A DNA stretch of 64,000 bases from Ruminococcus bicirculans (ex Wegman et al. 2014) (GCF_000723465.1 NZ_HF545616.1:1302001-1366000), one strand, 5' to 3'. Numbered from the stretch's first letter, positions 1-8,511 are shown. Translations and numbers: made by a program. The notes: a model not told the origin generated them from the sequence alone.

Positions 1-1238
1 TTGACGAAGTTATGTATAAGCTCCAGAAGAAGATAGTTAGAAACTGGCTCTATGAGGGCAAGCGTGTTGACGGCAGAGGTATCGACGAGATAAGACCACT
101 TGCTGCTGAAGTTGGCGTTCTCCCAAGAGTACACGGTTCAGGTATCTTCACAAGAGGTCAGACACAGGTAATGACTATCGCAACACTTGGCCCTGTTTCA
201 GACGCTCAGAAACTTGACGGTATCGACGAGGAAACTTCCAAGAGATATATGCACCAGTACAATTTCCCTTCATATTCTGTTGGTGAAACAAGACCTTCAA
301 GAGGTCCGGGAAGAAGAGAGATAGGTCACGGCGCACTTGCTGAGAGAGCACTCGTTCCGGTTATCCCTTCTGTTGAAGAGTTCCCATATGCTATCAGATG
401 CGTATCTGAGGTGCTTTCTTCAAACGGTTCTACATCACAGGGTTCTATCTGTGGTTCTACACTTGCACTTATGGACGCAGGCGTTCCTATCAAAGAGCCT
501 GTTGCTGGTATCTCATGCGGTCTTATCACTAAGGAGGACGGCAGCTGGATGACTATGGTAGACATTCAGGGCCTTGAGGACTTCTACGGCGATATGGACT
601 TTAAGGTAGGCGGTACAAAGAACGGTATCACAGCTATTCAGGTGGATATCAAGGTCGACGGTCTGACACCTGAGATAATCGCAAGTGCTTTTGAAAAGAC
701 AAGAAAAGCAAGAATGTATATTCTTGATGAGATAATGCTCAAGGCTATCCCTGCTCCTCGTGCTGAGGTAAGCAAGTGGGCACCTAAGATGCTGGCAACA
801 AAGGTACCGGTTGACAAGATCAGAGAAGTTATCGGTTCAGGCGGAAAGGTAATTCAGAAGATCTCTGCTGAGTGCGACGTTAAGATAGACATATCTGAGG
901 ACGGTAGCGTATTCGTTTCAGGTATCGACAAGGAAAAGGCTGAACAGGCAATCAATATCATCAATACTATCGCTAATGACCCTGAGATAGGTGCTATCTA
1001 TAGAGGTAAGGTAGTAAAGATCATGAACTTTGGTGCTTTCGTTGAAATAGCTCCTGGTAAGGACGGTTTGGTACACATTTCTAAGCTTGACAAATCAAGA
1101 GTAGAAAAGGTCGAGGACGTTGTTTCAGTTGGCGACGAGATCGTTGTTAAGGTAATGGAGATCGACGATCAGGGCAGGATCAATCTTTCAAGAAAAGACG
1201 CTCTTGCTGATATCGAAGCTAAGAAGAACGCTAAGTAA
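1..1238 (+). CDS. pnp: Polyribonucleotide nucleotidyltransferase, 3' part
   Basis: This is the C-terminal part (about 412 residues) of PNPase, the phosphorolytic 3'-5' exoribonuclease of mRNA decay. The reading frame is open at the left edge (Asp-Glu-Val before the first internal Met), so the true start lies outside; the family is about 700 residues. Visible domains are the second RNase PH domain with the GDMDFKV motif that carries the catalytic aspartates, a KH domain containing VIGSGGK, and a C-terminal S1 domain ([15 protein letters not shown]). The gene ends in a strong terminator, so it does not extend into the next operon. Identification is by sequence family and is secure; only the N-terminal half is unseen. 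Confidence 0.97.
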   Translation, partial: DEVMYKLQKKIVRNWLYEGKRVDGRGIDEIRPLAAEVGVLPRVHGSGIFTRGQTQVMTIATLGPVSDAQKLDGIDEETSKRYMHQYNFPSYSVGETRPSRGPGRREIGHGALAERALVPVIPSVEEFPYAIRCVSEVLSSNGSTSQGSICGSTLALMDAGVPIKEPVAGISCGLITKEDGSWMTMVDIQGLEDFYGDMDFKVGGTKNGITAIQVDIKVDGLTPEIIASAFEKTRKARMYILDEIMLKAIPAPRAEVSKWAPKMLATKVPVDKIREVIGSGGKVIQKISAECDVKIDISEDGSVFVSGIDKEKAEQAINIINTIANDPEIGAIYRGKVVKIMNFGAFVEIAPGKDGLVHISKLDKSRVEKVEDVVSVGDEIVVKVMEIDDQGRINLSRKDALADIEAKKNAK

Positions 1239-1250
1239 TAAGTTTTTAAG

Positions 1251-1282
1251 AGCGGGCGGCTATGTGCTGTCCGCTTTTTTTT
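1251..1282 (+). terminator. Rho-independent terminator after pnp
   Basis: AGCGGGCGGC, a five-base loop and GCTGTCCGCT form a 10 bp stem with two G-U pairs, followed directly by eight T. It ends the pnp transcript, and its T-run runs into the repeated promoter element of the next gene. Confidence 0.93.
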
Positions 1283-1295
1283 GTTGACAAATTTG

Positions 1296-1324
1296 TTGAC
1301 AAAAAAGAAGAAATATGTTAATAT
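1296..1324 (+). promoter_or_regulatory. Sigma-A promoter of the first zinc-ribbon gene
   Basis: -35 TTGACA at 1296-1301 and -10 TAATAT at 1319-1324 with a 17-base spacer. A second TTGACA sits 12 bases upstream (1284-1289) as part of an exact tandem 12-mer. Confidence 0.85.
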
Positions 1325-1356
1325 AAAAGTAATAAATTTTTATAGGGGGTATCTTT

Positions 1357-2091
1357 ATGAGATGTACAGTATGCGGGTGCGATATTCTGCCTAACAGCAT
1401 TTGCTGTCAGAATTGTGGCACAAGAGTTATTGAAATGACAGGGGTAAATTCGGCACAGCCGAGGTATGGCAATAGTTTCAATAATAGCTTTAATAATGGC
1501 TTTGACAATGGTCTTAACAGCAATGTGAGGGCAGTGAGAAAGAATACGTCTATAGGCAAAAAGGTGCTTATCCTTTTGCTGGCATTGTTTGTGGGCGCAG
1601 CTATCGGTTTTGGATATTGGTACTATCACAATGTTTCAACTCATACCATTAGAGAGGAGAACTTTAGCGTTGAACTGCCAAGGTCACTTGAAAAGGCAAC
1701 CACAATAGATTATGCGGCACAGAGCAGTGATGGAACTGTAAAAGCCAACGGAAAGTACGCCGATGTTAATAGCGATTTTCAGTATATGATCCTTGATTAC
1801 TCTTCACTTGCTGGCGAAACAACGGATATTCTTACTGAGAAACTGTTTGTTACCTACATGAAGGGCAATTTGAAAAGTCAGTTTGGAAGCAGCTATAAAG
1901 AAGTGTATGCTGATGGTAACAAGCTTAAAATGACCTATCGTGCAAAAACGGGCGACGAAGTTTATAACTATGCTATATGCAAAAAGTCAGGTTATAAATA
2001 TTATTGGTTTGTTTTTGGCTGTAAGGCTGATGAAAAGGATTTCTATGACCCGAAATTTGAAAAGTGGGCAAGCACTATCCATATCAATTAA
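1357..2091 (+). CDS. Zinc-ribbon membrane protein
   Basis: A 244-residue protein of unknown function. The N-terminus is a zinc ribbon with Cys pairs at residues 3/6 and 17/20 (CTVC, CQNC; an extra Cys at 8 and 16). An Asn/Phe-rich linker follows, then a basic stop and one membrane helix at about 69-90, then a C-terminal domain of about 150 residues expected outside the cell. The ribosome site is the GGGGG run before the ATG. The next gene has the same architecture and C-terminal phrasing (both end FxxWAxS(I/V)xI), so the two are tandem paralogs. The C-terminal domain looks like the small secreted domains attached to zinc-ribbon proteins in Clostridia, but its ligand is not evident. The gene has its own promoter. 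Confidence 0.85.
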   Translation: MRCTVCGCDILPNSICCQNCGTRVIEMTGVNSAQPRYGNSFNNSFNNGFDNGLNSNVRAVRKNTSIGKKVLILLLALFVGAAIGFGYWYYHNVSTHTIREENFSVELPRSLEKATTIDYAAQSSDGTVKANGKYADVNSDFQYMILDYSSLAGETTDILTEKLFVTYMKGNLKSQFGSSYKEVYADGNKLKMTYRAKTGDEVYNYAICKKSGYKYYWFVFGCKADEKDFYDPKFEKWASTIHIN

Positions 2092-2123
2092 TACAAAATT
2101 TATAAAATCGATTTGTTAAATTA

Positions 2124-2152
2124 TTGACATAATAAACAGTATATGTTAGAAT
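2124..2152 (+). promoter_or_regulatory. Sigma-A promoter of the second zinc-ribbon gene
   Basis: -35 TTGACA at 2124-2129, 17-base spacer, -10 TAGAAT at 2147-2152. Spacer end and downstream bases (ATATGTTA..AT AAAAG) match the promoter of the preceding paralog, which suggests that promoter and gene were duplicated together. Confidence 0.82.
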
Positions 2153-2184
2153 AAAAGCATAAATTATATGAGGGAGAAAAGAAT

Positions 2185-3027
2185 ATGAAATGTCCTATTT
2201 GTTCGGCAAAGATCAGTGATACTGACGCTTTTTGTCCTAATTGTGGGTCGGCTGTGAAGTCTGAAACAAGCGGTTATATGGATTCTATCGACACATCAAA
2301 CCTTGGTGAGAATGTTGGCTTTGGCAAGCGCAACACTACAGGTGCACAACCTGTGAATGCAGTACCTCAGCAGAATTATGCTCAGGGTCAGCAGTCTTAT
2401 GGTCAGCAACAGAACGGCTACGCTCAGCAGAGTTATCCGCCTCCGCAGAATGGCAATGCTCAGACGCCTTATGGCAGTGCATATGAGCCTTATAAGATAG
2501 CGCCTGTTACATCTGCTAAAAAGGGCATACCAAAGCCTTTGATGTCAGTTCTTGTGTTTATCCTTGCGTTCTTGGTTGCTTTCGGCGTGAGATATTTTTA
2601 CAAAAACACAGCTACGAAAACATTGCAGGGTACAGGATATACAATGACCGCTCCTGCGGATATTGAGAAATCTAGCAGTACAAATCTGTATGCCCTTGAT
2701 AACTTTTCCAACAACGAGGTGGGCATAAACGCTGTTAAGCTTTCATATTCTGATATTGCACTTTATGGCTATGGCAAGGGCGAGTCTGCATCGGATATCT
2801 TTGATTTTATCCTTGAAAACGGCTCAACAACCTTAAAAATAACAGGTAAGGATTCAAAATATATTTATTATACCCAGAGCATAGGAGATAAACATTATTA
2901 CGGCATGAGTTCTATAACAGAGGGCAACGGTGGCTACTACATTTTTGATTTTCTGTGCGAGCAGAAAAATAAGTCAAAGTATGAAGATAAGTTCAAGGAT
3001 TGGGCTGCTTCAGTTGAGATAAAGTAA
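2185..3027 (+). CDS. Zinc-ribbon membrane protein, paralog
   Basis: A 280-residue protein built like its upstream neighbour: N-terminal zinc ribbon with CPIC at residues 3-6 and CPNC at 17-20, a long Gln/Tyr/Pro/Gly-rich linker (about 50-105, repeats of the QQNGYAQQSY kind), a single membrane helix at about 119-137, and an outer domain of about 140 residues. The start ATG follows a GAGGGAG ribosome site. Function is unknown. One ribbon inside and one domain outside would suit a sensor or scaffold, but that is inference. It ends in a clear terminator and is probably a single-gene transcript. Confidence 0.85.
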   Translation: MKCPICSAKISDTDAFCPNCGSAVKSETSGYMDSIDTSNLGENVGFGKRNTTGAQPVNAVPQQNYAQGQQSYGQQQNGYAQQSYPPPQNGNAQTPYGSAYEPYKIAPVTSAKKGIPKPLMSVLVFILAFLVAFGVRYFYKNTATKTLQGTGYTMTAPADIEKSSSTNLYALDNFSNNEVGINAVKLSYSDIALYGYGKGESASDIFDFILENGSTTLKITGKDSKYIYYTQSIGDKHYYGMSSITEGNGGYYIFDFLCEQKNKSKYEDKFKDWAASVEIK

Positions 3028-3034
3028 ATAATTC

Positions 3035-3061
3035 AAGCTGTCCTTCGGGGCAGCTTTTTTT
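3035..3061 (+). terminator. Terminator after the second zinc-ribbon gene
   Basis: AAGCTGTCC, loop TTCG, GGGCAGCTT then a T-run; nine base pairs capped by a stable UUCG tetraloop. Confidence 0.95.
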
Positions 3062-3077
3062 GTTTTGCATAAAAATC

Positions 3078-3106
3078 TTGCTTTTTTCGTCAAAAAGGTG
3101 TAAAAT
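3078..3106 (+). promoter_or_regulatory. Promoter upstream of the recD2 group
   Basis: -35 TTGCTT at 3078-3083, 17-base spacer, -10 TAAAAT at 3101-3106. It would serve the 3171 gene and probably the helicase and comF behind it. Confidence 0.7.
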
Positions 3107-3170
3107 GAATCATATGACACAAAATCTGCTTTCCGCATAAAATGTACTAATAATATGTGGAGGTGATCTT

Positions 3171-3515
3171 GTGTTGAATCTTATACTTCTTCTGGCTCTT
3201 GTGCTGGCGGTCGTTATTTGGTTTTGGGTGAAATGGTATAAGGTGCGAAATGTTGGCAAGCGTGGAGGATATTTGCTTATCCCATGTAAAAAGAATACAC
3301 GTGAGCTTGAACATATGGTAAAAAGCTGTTATTGGGAGGAGTTTTTTCAGCCTGAATATTATGGGAGAGAAATAATCCTCGTTCAGCTTGACAAAAGCGA
3401 GATAAATTATGTTTCAAAGCGTTTGGAACAGGATTATAGCATCGTTCACTGTGTTGATATAACTGAACTTGCAGATTTTATCAAGCGCAGAGAGCTGAAA
3501 TGCCATGAAAAATAG
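3171..3515 (+). CDS. Small membrane-anchored protein of unknown function
   Basis: A 114-residue protein that begins at a GTG preceded by a near-perfect ribosome site (GGAGGTGATC at 3159-3168), which fixes the start. Residues 2-23 are one hydrophobic helix rich in Leu, Val and Trp; the rest is a soluble basic domain of about 90 residues with several Cys, expected inside the cell. No family is recognised. It lies 17 bases before the RecD-like helicase gene and is likely cotranscribed with it, but that gives no firm clue to its function. Confidence 0.75.
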   Translation: MLNLILLLALVLAVVIWFWVKWYKVRNVGKRGGYLLIPCKKNTRELEHMVKSCYWEEFFQPEYYGREIILVQLDKSEINYVSKRLEQDYSIVHCVDITELADFIKRRELKCHEK

Positions 3516-3532
3516 ATCATTCGGAGAATAAT

Positions 3533-5779
3533 ATGGAAGATTTAAAGACCCTCAAGGGTGAGGTTGACAGCATAATATTTAAAAGTGAGGACACAGGCTT
3601 CTGTGTGCTTATGCTTAACTGTGACAATGACCTTATCACAGTTGTTGGCGAAATGGGTGACGTTGAGGAGGGCGAAGATCTCGTTGTAACAGGGGAGTTC
3701 ACTTCACATCAGAAGTTCGGCGAGCAGTTCAAGGTGCATATCTTTGAGCGTTCTTTGCCTACTACCTCTGCAGCGATTCAGCGTTATCTTGCAAGCGGTG
3801 CTATATCAGGCGTAGGGCCTGTACTTGCCAAAAAGCTTGTGAACAAGTTCGGGGACGATACCCTTGACATAATAGAAAATACTCCCGACAGGCTCACGGA
3901 GATAGACGGGATAACAGTGAAAAAAGCGGAAAAAATATCTCAGGAGTTCAAAACCACTTTTGCCGCAAGGTCTCTTATGTCATATCTTAACAAATTCGAG
4001 ATAGAAACTTCTTATGGCATAAAGGCGTGGAAGCGTTGGGGCAACACTGCCGAGCAGATTATAAAATCAAACCCTTATGTGCTTTGTATTCAGGGCGTCG
4101 ATCTGTCATTTTCCCGTGCGGACGCAGTTGCGGCAAAGTCTGATATCCCTGCTGACAGCGAGTGCAGGATAAAGGCAGGCATTACATATATTCTAAGACA
4201 AAACGCTGACCAAGGTCATACCTGCCTGCCTTTAGACAGTCTTGTGAAAACAGCGGTAAGTTATCTTGATGTTGATGATAAGCTTATAAAAAAAGTAATC
4301 GAGGATGAAACTGAGGAGGAAAACCTCTACTATTACGATAAGCATGGCAGACGTTTTGTTATGCTTGCAGATTTTTACAAAGCTGAGGACTACATAGCAA
4401 GGCGACTTGCCATAATGAGGCAGATCTCTTATGACAATAAGATAGATTTTTCCGAAGTAATTGATCTTGAAGAGGAAAATAACGGCATACAATATGAAAA
4501 AATACAGCGTGAAGCCATAAATCTTGCACTGTCAAAGGGTTTTCTTGTGCTGACGGGAGGACCAGGTACAGGAAAGACCACAACGCTCAACGCTATAATT
4601 TCTCTTTATCAGCAGCAAGGGCTTAACGTTATGATATGTGCACCAACAGGCAGAGCCGCCAAAAGGCTTTCTGACCTTACGGGATTTGACGCAAAAACTA
4701 TCCATAGGCTTCTTGAAGTGAAGCATACAAGCGGTGACACACTTGCGTTTATACATGATGAAAACAATCTTCTCGATTGTGACGCTTTGATAATCGACGA
4801 GATGTCCATGGTGGATTCCTGCCTTTTTGAAGCCGTTTTGAGAGCCATAAGCGTTACCTGCAAGCTCGTTCTGGTGGGGGACAGCGATCAGCTTCCGTCA
4901 GTAGGTGCAGGAAATGTGTTAAAGGATATTATTGACAGCGGAGTAATGTCTGTTGTAACACTAAAAGAGATCTTCAGACAAGCACAGGAGTCTGAGATTG
5001 TTATGAACGCCCATAAGATAGTAAACGGCGAGCATATCGACCTAGCCAGCAAGGACAAGGATTTCTTTTTTATGCAACGGCTTGAATATGGAGAACTTCA
5101 GGATCTTGTGGTGGAGCTTTGCAAAACAAGGCTGCCAAAAGCCTACGATTACTCGCCTATAGACGACATTCAGGTGCTTTCGCCTACACGTAAAGGTCCT
5201 GCGGGTACTGTGGAGCTAAACAAGCGTCTGCAGCAGGAGCTTAATCCTCCTGCCGCAGGAAAATCAGAGGTCAAGACCCCTGTTTATACTTTCAGAAAAG
5301 GTGACAAGGTCATGCAGACCAAGAATGATTATGAAATTCTTTGGAAAAAGTATATAACCGAGGACAAGACCGAAAGTGGCGCAGGCATTTTTAACGGTGA
5401 TATAGGCATAATAATTGCAGTGAACAAGATACTTAAAACTGTGACTATAGATTTTGAGGGCAGAATAGCTGTCTATGACAAGCAAATGCTGGATAATCTG
5501 GAACTTGCCTATGCCATAACAGTGCATAAAAGCCAAGGTTCTGAGTTTGATGTTGTCATTCTCACTGTATTCGGTGGATTTGACAAGCTTTATTACAGAA
5601 ATTTGCTTTATACGGCTGTGACAAGAGCTAAAAGAATGCTTATAATAGTTGGCTCGAAAAAGCGTGTTGATTTTATGATAGATAATAATAAACGCACTTT
5701 GAGGTATACTGCGCTTAAAAATATGCTAATGGAGCTTGTAGAGGGTGATGACAGTGGTCAGCAGACGCTTGATATATAA
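3533..5779 (+). CDS. recD2: RecD2-type ATP-dependent DNA helicase
   Basis: A 748-residue superfamily 1 helicase of the RecD2/TraA-like family, found in bacteria outside RecBCD and linked to DNA repair and replication fork handling. The N-terminal region has an OB-like part (1-75) and helix-hairpin-helix segments with ISGVGPVLAKKLV near 91-103 and LTEIDGITVKKAEKI near 121-135. The motor has Walker A GGPGTGKTT at 342-350, Walker B DEMS at 422-425, QLPSVGAG after it, and the late motifs AITVHKSQGSEFD and YTAVTRAK. Length is normal for the family. Its 3' end overlaps the start of the comF-type gene, so the two are translationally linked. Confidence 0.93.
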   Translation: MEDLKTLKGEVDSIIFKSEDTGFCVLMLNCDNDLITVVGEMGDVEEGEDLVVTGEFTSHQKFGEQFKVHIFERSLPTTSAAIQRYLASGAISGVGPVLAKKLVNKFGDDTLDIIENTPDRLTEIDGITVKKAEKISQEFKTTFAARSLMSYLNKFEIETSYGIKAWKRWGNTAEQIIKSNPYVLCIQGVDLSFSRADAVAAKSDIPADSECRIKAGITYILRQNADQGHTCLPLDSLVKTAVSYLDVDDKLIKKVIEDETEEENLYYYDKHGRRFVMLADFYKAEDYIARRLAIMRQISYDNKIDFSEVIDLEEENNGIQYEKIQREAINLALSKGFLVLTGGPGTGKTTTLNAIISLYQQQGLNVMICAPTGRAAKRLSDLTGFDAKTIHRLLEVKHTSGDTLAFIHDENNLLDCDALIIDEMSMVDSCLFEAVLRAISVTCKLVLVGDSDQLPSVGAGNVLKDIIDSGVMSVVTLKEIFRQAQESEIVMNAHKIVNGEHIDLASKDKDFFFMQRLEYGELQDLVVELCKTRLPKAYDYSPIDDIQVLSPTRKGPAGTVELNKRLQQELNPPAAGKSEVKTPVYTFRKGDKVMQTKNDYEILWKKYITEDKTESGAGIFNGDIGIIIAVNKILKTVTIDFEGRIAVYDKQMLDNLELAYAITVHKSQGSEFDVVILTVFGGFDKLYYRNLLYTAVTRAKRMLIIVGSKKRVDFMIDNNKRTLRYTALKNMLMELVEGDDSGQQTLDI

Positions 5780-6470
5780 ATTTCTGCTTGATTTTGTTTA
5801 TCCTAATCGTTGTCCTATATGTGGAAGTTTTATAAAATGGGACGAGCTTTTGTGCAAAAATTGTGAATGTAAGCTGCCTTTTCATAAAAAAATATTGTGC
5901 GAAAAGTGCGGCAAGGATAAGTGCCTAAATCATGATTCACTACATTTTGATAGGATTTATACTCTTATGAGATATGAGGATATCTGCGTGAAAGCAATAT
6001 ATCAGCTTAAAAACGACAGACAGCTTAATTTTGCGGAATATTCTGCGAAGCTTCTGGGTAATGTGCTAAGAGAAAATGGTATCGCACAGCAGGCGGATAT
6101 CATCACATCAGTGCCAATGCACAGATCAAAACGCCGTAAAAGGGGATATGATCAGGCACAAAAGCTTGCACACTTTACGGCTATGGAGCTTGGGATAAGA
6201 GAAGATCATCGCCTGCTTGGACGGACAAGGGATACCGCAGAACAGCATACTTTGACTGCCGCTCAACGAAAAACTCATGCGGAGGATATTTATTATTCTC
6301 TTGCAAAACACGTTGACATAAAAGGTAAAAATGTCCTGCTATTTGATGATGTTTACATAACAGGTTCAACGCTTAACGTGTGCAGCGGACTGCTAAAGAA
6401 TATGGGTGCAAAAAACGTCTTTTGTGCAGCTATCGCCACCACCTTGCTCGATGAAAAACACAAAGAATAA
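5754..6470 (+). CDS. comF: ComF family protein (phosphoribosyltransferase-like)
   Basis: A protein of about 238 residues with an N-terminal four-cysteine-pair zinc region (CPICG, CKNC, CEKCGKDKC) and a C-terminal phosphoribosyltransferase fold with the motif LLFDDVYITGSTL. ComF proteins take part in DNA uptake in competent bacteria; in others the role is unclear. GTG 5745, ATG 5748 and GTG 5754 are all possible starts. GTG 5754 is chosen because AGAGGGTGAT (5740-5749) resembles the full anti-Shine-Dalgarno match and stands eight bases before it. The start lies inside the end of recD2. A large hairpin follows the stop codon. Confidence 0.88.
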   Translation: MVSRRLIYKFLLDFVYPNRCPICGSFIKWDELLCKNCECKLPFHKKILCEKCGKDKCLNHDSLHFDRIYTLMRYEDICVKAIYQLKNDRQLNFAEYSAKLLGNVLRENGIAQQADIITSVPMHRSKRRKRGYDQAQKLAHFTAMELGIREDHRLLGRTRDTAEQHTLTAAQRKTHAEDIYYSLAKHVDIKGKNVLLFDDVYITGSTLNVCSGLLKNMGAKNVFCAAIATTLLDEKHKE

Positions 6471-6473
6471 AAC

Positions 6474-6510
6474 AGACCGCCTTCGGTATAATAATATCGG
6501 GAGGCGGTCT
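6474..6510 (+). promoter_or_regulatory. Hairpin that buries the ribosome site of the next gene
   Basis: AGACCGCC (6474-6481) pairs perfectly with GGCGGTCT (6503-6510), and the stem continues inward with G-U pairs and one bulge. The GGGAGG ribosome site of the gene starting at 6513 (6499-6504) lies in the 3' arm. Only three T follow, so it is a poor terminator by itself. It may throttle translation of the small gene or attenuate read-through from comF. Confidence 0.7.
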
Positions 6511-6512
6511 TT

Positions 6513-6707
6513 ATGATAACTGAGGAACAGTTTGCGGCGATAAAAAGACTTATCGTGTCTGAAAACTGCATGATAGACAGGTTTGAGCATTATGTGAGTG
6601 AGATAAAAGAGCCGCAGCTAAAGGAAGATATGCAAAAGCTTACAGCGGCTTTGAAAAATCAGCGTTCAGGGTTGCTCACAAGTCTGGAGGATAACAATGG
6701 TAACTGA
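6513..6707 (+). CDS. Small helical protein of unknown function
   Basis: A 64-residue protein, predicted almost wholly helical and rich in Lys, Glu and Leu, with no signal peptide or membrane segment. No family is recognised with confidence; the helical phrase resembles the short subunits of CotF-like spore-coat proteins, which is only a guess. Its ribosome site GGGAGG is held in a strong hairpin. The next small gene starts 11 bases before this one ends, so the pair is probably made together. Confidence 0.65.
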   Translation: MITEEQFAAIKRLIVSENCMIDRFEHYVSEIKEPQLKEDMQKLTAALKNQRSGLLTSLEDNNGN

Positions 6708-6954
6708 CGGAAATATAATAAAAGAAGCAAGATTTTTTGTCAAGGCGTATTCAAAGGAGTTTTGTCAGACCTACAGTGATCTATGCGGAAGTCCTTTTGC
6801 AGAGTGTATAAAAAGTGCGCTTGATGGTCAGCTTAGAATAGCAGAGAAGCTTGAAAGTCTTGAAAAAACATACTGTGACAAAACCAAGCTGCCAATTGCA
6901 GACAGTATTGATGTGAACAGATTTTTATATAAGAACAGGGAAGATATGAGGTAA
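6697..6954 (+). CDS. Small protein of unknown function, paired with upstream gene
   Basis: An 85-residue soluble protein beginning at an ATG inside the end of the preceding small gene, preceded by GGAGG (6687-6691). It is mainly helical and has Cys residues at 23, 30, 37 and 60. No recognised domain. The overlap suggests the two small proteins act together or are made in equal amount; like its partner it recalls helical spore-coat proteins, without proof. Confidence 0.65.
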   Translation: MVTDGNIIKEARFFVKAYSKEFCQTYSDLCGSPFAECIKSALDGQLRIAEKLESLEKTYCDKTKLPIADSIDVNRFLYKNREDMR

Positions 6955-6985
6955 AAAGTCCGCAGATGCTCGTCTGCGGACTTTT
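6955..6985. terminator. Bidirectional terminator
   Basis: AAAGTCCGCAGA, loop TGCTCG, TCTGCGGACTTTT: twelve pairs with A-run and T-run on the two sides, between converging genes. Serves the small-gene pair on the plus strand and mscS on the minus strand. Confidence 0.93.
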
Positions 6986-6986
6986 G

Positions 6987-7784
6987 TTATTTTGATATAT
7001 GTACGTCAAGTTGGTCGAATGGTATGGAAATGCCGTTTGCGTCAAAGCGTTCCTTTGCCTCTTTGAGAAATTTGTATCGTATCTCCCAGTAAGCATCGGT
7101 CGGTATCCATACACGCATGATAAGGATTATAGCGCTTGCGCCATGCTCGCAGATAGCCACAAGCGGCTTGTCAGGCTCGTTTATTACCCTTGGCTCATCA
7201 TTGAGCATTTCTCTAAGAATAGCCATTGCCTTGTTGTGGTCGTCATTGTAGCTGATAGAGAATTTCAGTTCAAGGCGACGTTTGTCGTCAGCAGTTATAT
7301 TCGTAATAGTCGATTGTGAAACAACACCGTTTGGTATAAATATCATCTTATTCTCAAGGGTCTTTAGGGTGGTGTAAAGTATAGAGATAGCGTCAACAGT
7401 TCCCTCTGAGTCGCCTATTTTTACATAATCACCGCATTTAAAAGGCTTTGAAAAAAGTATGATAAAGCCGCCTGCGACGTTTGAAAGACTGTTTTGAAGA
7501 GCAAGACCGATAGCAAGACCTGCTGCACCAATAGTTGCGACTATTGAGGACATAGGTACTTGAAGTGCTGAAAGTGCCATTACTATTATTATAATAAGCA
7601 ATACAGTGTGTACCACAGATGTGAGAAATTTATGTATAGTCACATCTGTTCGACGCATGCTCAAACCTTTGTGCATGACCTTCAAAACAAGCTTGTCAAG
7701 AAGTATTCCTAAAAGAAAAATAACAGCCGCCGCAATAAGATGTGGTGTAAATTCCTCAAGCCAATTTAAAAATTTGTCAGACAA
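6987..7784 (-). CDS. mscS: MscS-type mechanosensitive ion channel
   Basis: A 265-residue small-conductance mechanosensitive channel, which releases solutes on osmotic downshift. Three membrane helices are visible at about 12-35, 54-75 and 79-107; the third is the Gly/Ala-rich pore helix (ATIGAAGLAIGLALQNSLSN). The beta domain signature follows at 118-152 (GDYVKIGDSEGTV ... IFIPN). Length is close to E. coli MscS (286). Translation starts at a TTG with GGAG eight bases upstream; no in-frame ATG or GTG fits. It is a single gene with its own promoter. Confidence 0.95.
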   Translation of the reverse strand: MSDKFLNWLEEFTPHLIAAAVIFLLGILLDKLVLKVMHKGLSMRRTDVTIHKFLTSVVHTVLLIIIIVMALSALQVPMSSIVATIGAAGLAIGLALQNSLSNVAGGFIILFSKPFKCGDYVKIGDSEGTVDAISILYTTLKTLENKMIFIPNGVVSQSTITNITADDKRRLELKFSISYNDDHNKAMAILREMLNDEPRVINEPDKPLVAICEHGASAIILIMRVWIPTDAYWEIRYKFLKEAKERFDANGISIPFDQLDVHISK

Positions 7785-7817
7785 AAAATCATCTCCGTAA
7801 CATTATTATGTAAAGAT

Positions 7818-7846
7818 ATTATAACATCTTAACATGATATTTGCAA
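7818..7846 (-). promoter_or_regulatory. Promoter of mscS
   Basis: On the minus strand, -35 TTGCAA (7841-7846), 17-base spacer, -10 TATAAT (7818-7823). Confidence 0.85.
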
Positions 7847-7958
7847 GTGTGCCCAATATATAAGTTTTTTTGCGTATTTATGCACTTTTATCAGAAATCA
7901 TAACAAAAATAGGTGTTGACTTGGAGATAATTTTGTGAAAAAAATGTGGGAAAAAGTC

Positions 7959-7987
7959 TTGCTATTTGTGTGGCTTTGGTGTATAAT
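7959..7987 (+). promoter_or_regulatory. Promoter of the decarboxylase gamma/beta genes
   Basis: -35 TTGCTA (7959-7964), 17-base spacer, -10 TATAAT (7982-7987). Transcription would begin near 7994, which rules out translation starts upstream of that point. Confidence 0.85.
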
Positions 7988-8027
7988 AATATTAAGTTTT
8001 ATTATACTTACAGTAAGGAGAATTTTT

Positions 8028-8480
8028 ATGATCAATTTTCTTAACACTGCAGCTCAGATGGTTGCGGCAAAGAGTACGATCAGTCCTGATCAAAAAGATC
8101 TGGGTGCTGGAACTGTTGCCTCTGTCGTTATCACGGGTATAGTTGTGGTATTTATCGGACTTGTTCTGCTTATTCTGCTTGTGTCGATATACGGCAAGAT
8201 ATTTGACGTTATCAACGGCAGAGCTGCAAGAAAGGCTGAAGAGGCAAAAAAAGCTGCTGAAGCTGCAAAGGCTGTTGCTAAGCCAGAGCCAATAAAGGCT
8301 GCTGCCCCTGTTGTAGAAGACGGCATTGAAGAAGAAACAGTTGCTGTTATCATGGCTGCAATTTCGGCTATGAGTAGTGCAGAGGGCAAGAAGCTCGTTC
8401 TTAAGAGCGTTAAAACTGCCAAGCCTCAAAGACCAGCATGGTCTACCGCAGGCATAATAGACAATACAAGACCATTTTAG
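8028..8480 (+). CDS. Sodium-pump decarboxylase gamma subunit (OadG family)
   Basis: A 150-residue small membrane protein of the OadG type. One membrane helix spans about 29-54, then a long Ala/Lys/Glu-rich helical arm (66-95) and a C-terminal segment. In known complexes the gamma subunit anchors the soluble carboxyltransferase and biotin carrier to the membrane beta subunit. The ATG at 8028 is used because it has AAGGAG seven bases upstream and lies after the promoter; the frame is open further upstream (to 7935) but that part precedes the transcription start. The beta subunit gene follows 31 bases later. Confidence 0.8.
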   Translation: MINFLNTAAQMVAAKSTISPDQKDLGAGTVASVVITGIVVVFIGLVLLILLVSIYGKIFDVINGRAARKAEEAKKAAEAAKAVAKPEPIKAAAPVVEDGIEEETVAVIMAAISAMSSAEGKKLVLKSVKTAKPQRPAWSTAGIIDNTRPF

Positions 8481-8511
8481 TGCAGTTGACGTGAAAGGAA
8501 CGTGATAATAG

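Noticed and set aside
1280-1303. Tandem 12-mers as a start of a CRISPR or satellite array
   Set aside because: Only two units, no spacers, and placed on a promoter.
2380-2480. Gln/Tyr-rich coding repeat as a DNA repeat element
   Set aside because: It is a low-complexity protein linker with mixed codons, not an exact DNA repeat.
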